Origin: Bacteroidales bacterium
Lineage (GTDB): Bacteria; Bacteroidota; Bacteroidia; Bacteroidales; WCHB1-69
Reading direction: 5' to 3'
Assembly: GCA_016290715.1 (NCBI GenBank)
Contig: JAEEUY010000249.1
Location: 1-29,673, forward strand
DNA: 29,673 bases
The notes beneath the pieces were generated by a model. The model saw only the letters and a list, made by a program, of their open reading frames with translations, was not told the DNA's origin and searched no databases. The translations under genes were made by a program, and so were the position numbers. Positions 24,701 through 29,673 of the stretch are shown here, in pieces (position 1 is the first letter of the stretch; each line of letters opens with the position of its first letter).

Positions 24701-26498
24701 AACTATCGGTATTAACAATGAGCAAATTGTAATGGAATATGGTCTTTCATTAACGCTTACCAACGCCCAATTTGCAATGCATCAATCAGAAGTTAATTCG
24801 TATGTACAAAAAGCAATAAAAGCTAATCCTAACAAAGCATATATACTTTATACCCGTTTCGCACAATCCGATTTCTTGGGTTCATCCATTACTTATGCCG
24901 ATCCGACGAAACAATGGTTGGGCGGTGTTTATGATTCTGATGCCGATTGCCCATCTAACTGGATTCGTGCAGGTCAGCAATCGAAAGGGCCTTGGCAAGA
25001 GGCATCTGGAGTGCAGGATGGGGTAGAAGATGAGTACAGCAAGTGGAAAGCAGAAGACTTTTTCATGGTTGTCCCGGCCGGATTACTTTCTTCAAGCACT
25101 TGGAAAGCACGTGCTTGGAAAGATCCAGAAAGTCAATTCGAGGGAGCAGTCTATGGCACTTGGGCACCATACGTTTTGTCTTCCCCATATTATGGCGGGC
25201 CTCAAGCCAAATATATCACTCCTGATGTAATTGGTGGTAATGAGCCGACACCATCCTATTATACTTTCACTTCTTATGCTGTACCTAATGGATGGAATCA
25301 AACCATGACGAACCTCTATTCTGTTGATATTGTCCTTACGCCAGATAAATCGAAGTGGACCCGTTGTGTTGTTCTGGAATCTTGCGACGATTATACTAAA
25401 TCGGAAGGTGGCGCTCTTTGTCATGAGCCACGTAAGCATCCATCCGTTGACAAGGATGGCAACCCGGATGGTACTGGGGATGGTATGGGTTGGTTCCCGG
25501 GTTATGCTATTAATGTGGAAACAGGTGAACGTCTGAATATTATGTTCTCTGAAAACTCTGCCGATACGGCCAACAATGGTAACGATATGCTCTTCAATCC
25601 TACTTCAGTATATGCTTATTCTCGTGAAGGTGAGGAACTCAATGAAGCCACTTTCAATTATTTGTTTGAACAATATATGAATTTGGCAACCCCAGAACTA
25701 TATGGTACGCCGGTTTGGGGTGGTAAACACTTCGTTTATATTGTGGGAAGTACAGGAAATACAGGTACCCGTGCCTATACTTCTGAGGCTGTTACAGGTC
25801 GTTCGTACTCCGCTACTTACGATTGCGGTCGTTATGATGAAGGCGCTTGGCTGATGAGCAAATTTAATGGTTTCGTGAATGTTACGGACTATGACAATGC
25901 CAATAGAAAGAGAGACAAAATGCGTATTTTTAATAATGTAATGTGGACAAGTATTCCAATGCCTGCTATGTTCCAAGAAGACAATTGGTTATCAAATGAT
26001 GTGATGATTAAATTGCGCGTCTCCCGTCCTTATATGAGATACTCATTTAACCAAAGCAATGGTCCGGAAACTGTTCAAAACAGCCAATTCCCAATGTATT
26101 CATTCACTACGAAGAATATTGCAGTTCAGACCAATGTAGCAGAAGTTCATTCTGAAATCTTAGACGAAATCAATATTGTTCCGAATCCATACTATGGCTA
26201 TTCTACGTATGAAGGTACGGCATTGGAAAACTATGTTAAGATTGTGAATTTGCCAGTTTGCAATGAAAATGGTCAAAATAAAGAAGTTACCATTTCCATA
26301 TACACAGTTAACGGTATTTTGGTACGAAAATTAACCAAAGGTAACAATGATACGTATGTTGAATGGGATATGAAGAATTCAGCAAATATTCCAATCGCCA
26401 GTGGTATTTATATCATTCATGTTAATGCCCCTGGTATCGGTGAAAAAACGTTGAAATTCTTTGCGGCTATGCGTCCTACTGACTTAAATGCTTTCTAA
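21753..26498 (+). CDS. Giant secreted protein with T9SS-like C-terminal module
   Basis: A 1581-aa protein of unknown function. A signal peptide ends around ALHA; the ATG at 21771 is an equally plausible start and gives a tidier signal. An aspartate-rich DYDEDGVYNPAAGD loop at 193-206 looks like a calcium-binding site. A Cys-containing segment, CDVERGLGYC at 336-345, followed by PPAVGVDFFQGPYLDPDG, resembles large Bacteroidota surface proteins. An acidic stretch near 645-670 precedes a 21-residue imperfect tandem repeat (IDGRDT at 671 and 692). The C-terminus from VPNPYYG (1476) through SGIYIIHV (1550) is an immunoglobulin-like module of the type used for T9SS sorting, with an extra tail ending PTDLNAF. 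No protease or glycosidase motif is visible. Flanked by a TonB-type receptor and a PorV-like protein, it is probably exported and kept at the surface. Confidence 0.75.
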   Translation: MKNIINMKNINKILIFAALLMITSALHAEKFKGVMSVPRSETPRAGSTCLPATNSNELTINNVRAYIETNGTMWFHEIAQYEVPVGSGKTSMFAAALWIGGMDVNNQLKLAAVRFRQRGDDFWTGPLTVNGAAVSQDVCRAYDKHFKITREEVENHINNWQNSDYAMPNSIRDWPAHGDVALGQSKYLAPFFDYDEDGVYNPAAGDYPYYDLANDLCPWTSANRALAAAGQLPKTPEEREGISSGMVYADHVLKGDATLYWIFNDKGASHTESNGAPIGLEIRAQAFGFATNDDLNNMTFYSYEIINRSTYDLTNTYFSQWVDPDLGYADDDYVGCDVERGLGYCYNGTNVDGQGLVQHYGSQPPAVGVDFFQGPYLDPDGYDNPSFKGDGKFGPTMNGSCDIVGNDGTLGAFSWYPDPENYPDSMIVDSLVMIRAEAINGVNFGDGIKDNERFGMRRFVYHNNDNSTVGDPSVAYEYYNMLRGIWKDNLKMKYGANAHPVNGADGPPCDFMFPGLTDPCNWGTLGEDPNVTKYGPDGWTEKAVGNAPADRRFMQSAGPFTLKAGAVNYITVGIPWARATSGGAMESVNALKIADDRCQALFENCFKVLDGPDAPDVTIEEMENQLILYLTNARGSNNYTTFNEDYEEEDASIPESRVDEEYVYVSDTVQIDGRDTVITHQAFEYDSVHATIDGRDTIILHANPITQQVTTVYDRKYRFEGYMIYQCANETVSVTDIGDLDKIRLIAQCDIENYRENGTPIGQLVNWIYDDALGTSVATEMVRGENTGIKHSFLITDDAFATTSTKLINHKKYFFLVLAYAYNEYKPFTLDDETGAGLLGQKTTFLAGRRNIGDKNNGYKPYVGIPHDPTPESGGTVMNSVYGTQPMITRIEGQGNGGFFLDMTDECRDQIMDPANNGKIDRITYKNNYGPLNIKVVNPLKVQPKDFIVKFLETADDVTDNTTWVLQVLDDNGNVEDSIFSEATIGINNEQIVMEYGLSLTLTNAQFAMHQSEVNSYVQKAIKANPNKAYILYTRFAQSDFLGSSITYADPTKQWLGGVYDSDADCPSNWIRAGQQSKGPWQEASGVQDGVEDEYSKWKAEDFFMVVPAGLLSSSTWKARAWKDPESQFEGAVYGTWAPYVLSSPYYGGPQAKYITPDVIGGNEPTPSYYTFTSYAVPNGWNQTMTNLYSVDIVLTPDKSKWTRCVVLESCDDYTKSEGGALCHEPRKHPSVDKDGNPDGTGDGMGWFPGYAINVETGERLNIMFSENSADTANNGNDMLFNPTSVYAYSREGEELNEATFNYLFEQYMNLATPELYGTPVWGGKHFVYIVGSTGNTGTRAYTSEAVTGRSYSATYDCGRYDEGAWLMSKFNGFVNVTDYDNANRKRDKMRIFNNVMWTSIPMPAMFQEDNWLSNDVMIKLRVSRPYMRYSFNQSNGPETVQNSQFPMYSFTTKNIAVQTNVAEVHSEILDEINIVPNPYYGYSTYEGTALENYVKIVNLPVCNENGQNKEVTISIYTVNGILVRKLTKGNNDTYVEWDMKNSANIPIASGIYIIHVNAPGIGEKTLKFFAAMRPTDLNAF
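23763..23888 (+). repeat. Imperfect 63-bp tandem duplication inside the giant protein gene
   Basis: Two adjacent units (23763-23825 and 23826-23888) each begin with an ATHGATGGTCGCGATACT block encoding IDGRDT and keep reading frame (21 codons). Identity is high in the first 30 bases and decays afterwards. It marks a recent or constrained small internal duplication. Confidence 0.5.
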
Positions 26499-26529
26499 CA
26501 AAATTATTAATTAGCAAAAAGTAAGAATC

Positions 26530-27690
26530 ATGAATAAAATACAAAGAACATTAATTATTTGCACATTGATAAGCTTGTTTACAGCATTATCAGTTAGTTT
26601 GTACGCGGGTAACCGCGACCGTTCAGGACAAGCAGGTGCACAGCATCTTTTGATTGATCCGTGGGCTCGTACTTCTGGTTGGGGAACTGCTGGTGTCGCC
26701 GAAGTGAGAGGCTTGGAAGCGATCTATTCTAACATCGGTGGACTTGCTTTCGTTAATAAAACAGAGTTGGCTTTCTCTCATACTCGTTATTTGGTCGGTT
26801 CTCAAATAGGCATCAGCTCATTCGCAATCGCCCAATCGCTCAAATTTACGAATAAAGAAACCAAGCAAGTACGCGATTTTGGTGTATTGGGTCTTTCTTT
26901 CTTTACCATGAATTTTGGTGATATTACGAAGACTACTGAAGCACAACCAGAAGGTAATATGGGTACTTTTTCTCCCAAATTGACTTACATAGCCTTGCAT
27001 TATTCTAAAAAATTCAACGATTATATCTACGGTGGTGTTTCTATTAAGATTGTTTCTGAAACGGGTGCCGATGATGCCAAAGCATCAGGATTCGCCATTG
27101 ACGCAGGCGTTCAGTATCTGACAGGTAAATTCAAGAATTTTAAAATTGGTTTAACCTTGAAAAATATTGGTACGCCGATGTCTTATTCCGGAGATGGTCT
27201 CTCTCATAGAGCAGTGGCCACCAATCAAGATTTTGAACAAACTTTTGAAAGCCGTTCAGCATCATACGAAATTCCTACCATGTTGGTTTTAGGTATCTCT
27301 TACGATTTCTTGATTTGGGGTAAAAAATATGAAGGATGGACGAAGGAAGACAAGGAGGATGCTTTGTTGACGCGTGACGATGCCGCTCATCGTATTACTT
27401 TGGCTGCTTCTTTTACCGCTAATGCCTTCTCCCGCGACCTCTTTACGGTAGGCTTGGAATATGGCTTAGGGCAGATTTTTATGGTTCGTGCCGGCTATAG
27501 CTTTGAAGCTGGTATGTACAACGTGGATAACTGCACAACATTCTATTCCGGCCCATCTGCAGGCGCTACTGTGGGTATTCCACTTCAAAAGAAAGACAAA
27601 GGCAATGCTAAATTGTATCTTGATTACTCTTATCGTTTCACCAATAAGTGGGGCGGTAACCACGCTTTCGGTTTGAAATTAGCTCTTTAA
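26530..27690 (+). CDS. PorV/PorQ-family outer-membrane protein
   Basis: A 386-aa FadL-like barrel. The signal peptide is at 1-26 (ending SVSLYA). The family signature follows: HLLIDPWARTSGWGTAGVA at about 39-57, then the IYSNIGGLAF segment at 65-74, equivalent to LxIxPDARAAGMGxAxVA and NPAGLA. Beta-rich strands follow, with GLSFFTMNFGDI and LTLKNIGTPMSYSG in positions seen in PorV and PorQ. The last strand (HAFGLKLAL) closes the barrel. PorV carries T9SS cargo from the translocon to the surface ligase; PorQ belongs to a related attachment complex. Which one this resembles more is not decidable by eye, and PorU is absent here. It lies 31 bases after the giant gene and probably serves it. Arginine codons are almost all CGT/CGC/AGA. 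Confidence 0.85.
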   Translation: MNKIQRTLIICTLISLFTALSVSLYAGNRDRSGQAGAQHLLIDPWARTSGWGTAGVAEVRGLEAIYSNIGGLAFVNKTELAFSHTRYLVGSQIGISSFAIAQSLKFTNKETKQVRDFGVLGLSFFTMNFGDITKTTEAQPEGNMGTFSPKLTYIALHYSKKFNDYIYGGVSIKIVSETGADDAKASGFAIDAGVQYLTGKFKNFKIGLTLKNIGTPMSYSGDGLSHRAVATNQDFEQTFESRSASYEIPTMLVLGISYDFLIWGKKYEGWTKEDKEDALLTRDDAAHRITLAASFTANAFSRDLFTVGLEYGLGQIFMVRAGYSFEAGMYNVDNCTTFYSGPSAGATVGIPLQKKDKGNAKLYLDYSYRFTNKWGGNHAFGLKLAL

Positions 27691-27713
27691 TAGAGAATTC
27701 TTTATTTTTTGAA

Positions 27714-27746
27714 ACTAAAGAGGCTTTATGGCCTCTTTAGTCTTGT
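27714..27746 (+). terminator. Terminator of the TonB receptor / giant protein / PorV-like operon
   Basis: ACTAAAGAGGC (27714-27724) and GCCTCTTTAGT (27731-27741) form a perfect 11-bp stem with a 6-base loop, followed by CTTGTTTTA. The T-tract is imperfect but the stem is strong. It marks the end of the triad transcript and separates it from greA. Confidence 0.7.
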
Positions 27747-27769
27747 TTTATATTGAAATATACGCATTT

Positions 27770-28243
27770 ATGAGTGAAATTAAATATTATTCAGTAGAAG
27801 GCTTGGCTGCTCTCAAGGCAGAATTGGCTCATTTAGAATCTGTTGAACGCCCCCGTATTTCTGCAATGATTGCAGAAGCACGAGATAAAGGGGATCTTTC
27901 GGAAAACGCAGAGTATGATTCTGCAAAAGAAGCACAAGGTTTGTTGGAAATGAAAATTGCCAAATTGCAAACGTTGATTGCAAACGCAAGAATACTTGAT
28001 GAATCAAAACTGGACACGTCTAAAGTGCTGCTCTATTCTATTGTTACAGTGAAAGATCTGAAACGTAATAAAGAGGCTACTTATACGCTTGTCCCCGAGT
28101 CTGAAGCTGATTTTAAAGCAGGCAAAATTTCGGTTACTTCGCCGATTGCCAAAGGTCTTCTCGGAAGGAAACAAGGAGAAATTGCCGAAGTGAATGCCCC
28201 GGTGGGTGTATTAAAGTTCGAAATCTTAAAAATTGAGCGCTAA
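27770..28243 (+). CDS. greA: Transcription elongation factor GreA
   Basis: Binds the RNA polymerase secondary channel and stimulates cleavage of backtracked RNA. The 157-aa product has normal length. The N-terminal coiled coil (1-75) has the catalytic acidic tip in KGDLSENAEYDSAKEA (D42 and E45). The C-terminal FKBP-like domain starts near 80 and includes TSPIAKGLLGRKQGE. The reading frame extends upstream to 27728, but that would start inside the terminator hairpin, so the ATG at 27770 is used. The stop overlaps the next gene's start (TAATG). Confidence 0.95.
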   Translation: MSEIKYYSVEGLAALKAELAHLESVERPRISAMIAEARDKGDLSENAEYDSAKEAQGLLEMKIAKLQTLIANARILDESKLDTSKVLLYSIVTVKDLKRNKEATYTLVPESEADFKAGKISVTSPIAKGLLGRKQGEIAEVNAPVGVLKFEILKIER

Positions 28244-28641
28244 TGGATACAATATTTACCAAAATCATTAAGGGAGAGATTCCGTGCTATAAAATCGCCG
28301 AAAATGACCGTTATTTTGCATTTTTGGATATCAACCCTCTCAAGAAAGGGCATACCTTGGTCGTCCCCAAGGTGCAAAATGATTATATTTTCGATTTGGA
28401 TGACGATTCTTTGGCTAATATGATGATTTTTGCCAAAAAAGTCGCCCTCGCTATTCAAAAATGTGTCCCATGCGCCCGCATAGGCATTGCTGTGGTTGGT
28501 CTAGAAGTCCCTCATACACACATTCATTTGGTTCCTATTTCAGCTGTTAATGATCTTAATTTCGCTAATCCACATTGCAATTTTACCCCAGAGGAATTTG
28601 CAGATATAGCCGCAAAAATTTCTAAAGAAGTTGTTTTGTAA
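28243..28641 (+). CDS. HIT-family nucleotide hydrolase or transferase
   Basis: A 132-aa histidine-triad protein. The triad is H91-T-H93-I-H95 in PHTHIHLVPI; the second histidine is the family's nucleophile. The N-terminal IFTKIIKGEIPCYKI and LDINPLKKGHTLVVPK segments are typical of the HINT/FHIT-like branch. The substrate is probably an adenosine nucleotide-amide or similar small nucleotide; the exact one cannot be read from sequence. Its start codon overlaps the greA stop, so the two are likely translationally coupled. Confidence 0.93.
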   Translation: MDTIFTKIIKGEIPCYKIAENDRYFAFLDINPLKKGHTLVVPKVQNDYIFDLDDDSLANMMIFAKKVALAIQKCVPCARIGIAVVGLEVPHTHIHLVPISAVNDLNFANPHCNFTPEEFADIAAKISKEVVL

Positions 28642-28643
28642 TT

Positions 28644-29168
28644 ATGGAATATAAATTCTTAAAAGATAATCCAGTTACGATTCTTCAACTGGTTAAACCT
28701 GAAATCACCAAAAAGTATTACGAAATTGTTGTCGGCAACGATCGTTATGCCTCTATTGATTTGTTGCACGATGAAGGAACGCTTGTTCGCTTGGAAACTG
28801 CTGGCGCTTCTTACACAATAAAGCGGATGGGCTTCTTTTTGCCCTATGTTACGCTTCGTAAGGACAAAGATGTAGAAGATCTCGCTATGAGCAAGTTGAA
28901 TTTGAATGGGAAATCAACTATCACTTTGAATGGGAATAGATACTCTTTTACCCATTTCGATCTTTGGAAAAATCAATGGGCTTGGCTGAATGATAAAAAC
29001 AAATTCATCATTAAGTATAAACTGACTACCGAAGGTCCCTTGCGTGGTCAAATTGAGGTATCAAAAGACGCTTTTTACAATGGGGATTTAGAGTTGTTGA
29101 TGGCATTGGGGTCATACTATCTTCTTCAACTTGATGATGAGTTGGTTCGTCAAAATGAATTGAAATAG
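28644..29168 (+). CDS. Conserved-looking protein of unknown function
   Basis: A 174-aa soluble protein without a signal peptide or membrane segment. I do not recognise it. Strand-rich segments (YYEIVVGNDRYASIDLLHD, LVRLETAGASYTIKRMGFF, STITLNGNRYSFTHFDLWKN, KNKFIIKYKL) and a C-terminal helix (LELLMALGSYYLLQLDDEL) suggest a barrel around a helix. This is reminiscent of LURP-one/Tubby-like folds, but that is only a guess. It starts 2 bases after the HIT gene, so it is probably translated from the same transcript. No catalytic motif is seen. Confidence 0.7.
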   Translation: MEYKFLKDNPVTILQLVKPEITKKYYEIVVGNDRYASIDLLHDEGTLVRLETAGASYTIKRMGFFLPYVTLRKDKDVEDLAMSKLNLNGKSTITLNGNRYSFTHFDLWKNQWAWLNDKNKFIIKYKLTTEGPLRGQIEVSKDAFYNGDLELLMALGSYYLLQLDDELVRQNELK

Positions 29169-29201
29169 TTTATCCATAAAGAATAGAAATTTATTTAGAT
29201 T

Positions 29202-29673
29202 ATGAAGACTATAGAGCAGTTACAAGAAATTGCCGCACAAGTGCGTAGAGATATTATTCGTATGGTTTCTAATGCCAAGTCAGGTCATCCAGGGGGATCT
29301 TTAGGATGTACTGACGTGGTTACCGCTCTCTTTTTTGAGATAATGGATATTAATCCTGCACAATTCACAATTTCTGGTCGTGGCGAAGATATGTTCTTTT
29401 TGTCCAATGGGCATATTTCTCCGATGCTTTATAGTATCCTTGCCCGCCGCGGTTATTTCCCTGTAAATGAGCTTGGTACATTCCGTAAAATCGGTTCCAG
29501 ACTGCAAGGGCATCCCACTCCGGCAGAAGGTCTTCCTGGTATTAGAATTGCCTCCGGTTCACTCGGTCAAGGCCTCTCTGTGGCTATCGGTGCGGCAATT
29601 GCTAAAAAACATGACCATGATGAACATTCGGTTTTCGCCCTTACTGGTGATGGTGAACTTCAAGAAGGGCAAG
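29202..29673 (+). CDS. Transketolase, N-terminal part (cut by window end)
   Basis: The first 157 codons of a transketolase, a thiamine-diphosphate enzyme of the non-oxidative pentose phosphate pathway. The visible motifs are SGHPGGSLG near the start, LSNGHISPMLYS, QGHPTP, GSLGQGLSVA, and the thiamine-binding GDGELQEGQ that the window cuts. It is not possible to tell whether the gene encodes a full-length enzyme or only the N-terminal subunit of a split transketolase. It starts 33 bases after the preceding gene. Confidence 0.93.
   Translation, partial: MKTIEQLQEIAAQVRRDIIRMVSNAKSGHPGGSLGCTDVVTALFFEIMDINPAQFTISGRGEDMFFLSNGHISPMLYSILARRGYFPVNELGTFRKIGSRLQGHPTPAEGLPGIRIASGSLGQGLSVAIGAAIAKKHDHDEHSVFALTGDGELQEGQ

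Noticed and set aside
18013..26498. SusC/SusD glycan-uptake pair
   Set aside because: The second gene is far too long for SusD, lacks a lipoprotein signal and SusD motifs, and ends in a T9SS-like module; the receptor also lacks a clear SusC signature.
26530..27690. Calling the triad's third gene porV itself, next to porU
   Set aside because: No C25-type protease gene (porU) is adjacent, so only the family-level PorV/PorQ call is supported.

Overview
The window is a chromosomal segment of a low-GC member of the Bacteroidota, most likely order Bacteroidales. This rests on the gene content: a Bacteroidota-type RNA polymerase omega subunit, DUF4835, a PorV/PorQ-family protein, a large cell-surface protein with a type IX secretion (T9SS)-like C-terminus, and a conserved small protein ending in IYSEILKRPYN. 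It also rests on repeated TAnnTTTG -7 promoter elements, the Bacteroidota sigma-ABfr signature, just upstream of several start codons. No Shine-Dalgarno sequences decide the starts. No insertion sequence, phage, CRISPR array or rRNA is visible.

Layout. (1) 1-3300 is housekeeping: tRNA-Cys(GCA) with its own terminator, shikimate kinase (aroK), tRNA-Arg(CCT) on the minus strand, ybeY and mnmG. (2) 3374-6476 holds a minus-strand LytTR regulator with a degenerate receiver domain, then comEC (DNA uptake channel with a degenerate C-terminal domain). (3) 6518-14724 is a tightly packed plus-strand block: bamD, rpoZ (omega), coaBC, a DUF4835 protein, recN, a small outer-membrane barrel-like protein, a DsbD-type thiol:disulfide reductase and a SPOR-domain protein. 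Several of these genes overlap or lie within a few bases of each other. (4) mutS runs on the minus strand and converges on the SPOR gene with one base between the stop codons. (5) 17469-17897 is a small membrane-anchored protein, followed by a strong hairpin. (6) 18013-27690 is a three-gene transcription unit closed by a perfect 11-bp hairpin terminator: a TonB-dependent receptor-like barrel (1242 aa), a 1581-aa secreted protein with a T9SS-like C-terminal module, and a PorV/PorQ-family barrel. (7) 27770 to the end holds greA, a HIT-family hydrolase, an unrecognised 174-aa protein and the start of a transketolase.

The most interesting part is the triad in region 6, which covers about a third of the window. 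The three proteins look like one cell-surface machine: a receptor or scaffold barrel, a giant exported surface protein, and a dedicated PorV-like outer-membrane partner. The genes use a strongly biased arginine codon set, unlike comEC, which suggests high expression. The substrate and function cannot be read from the sequence. No stretch over 300 bases lacks a gene; the largest gap (4130-4382) holds divergent promoters and a set of TGTCA repeats.
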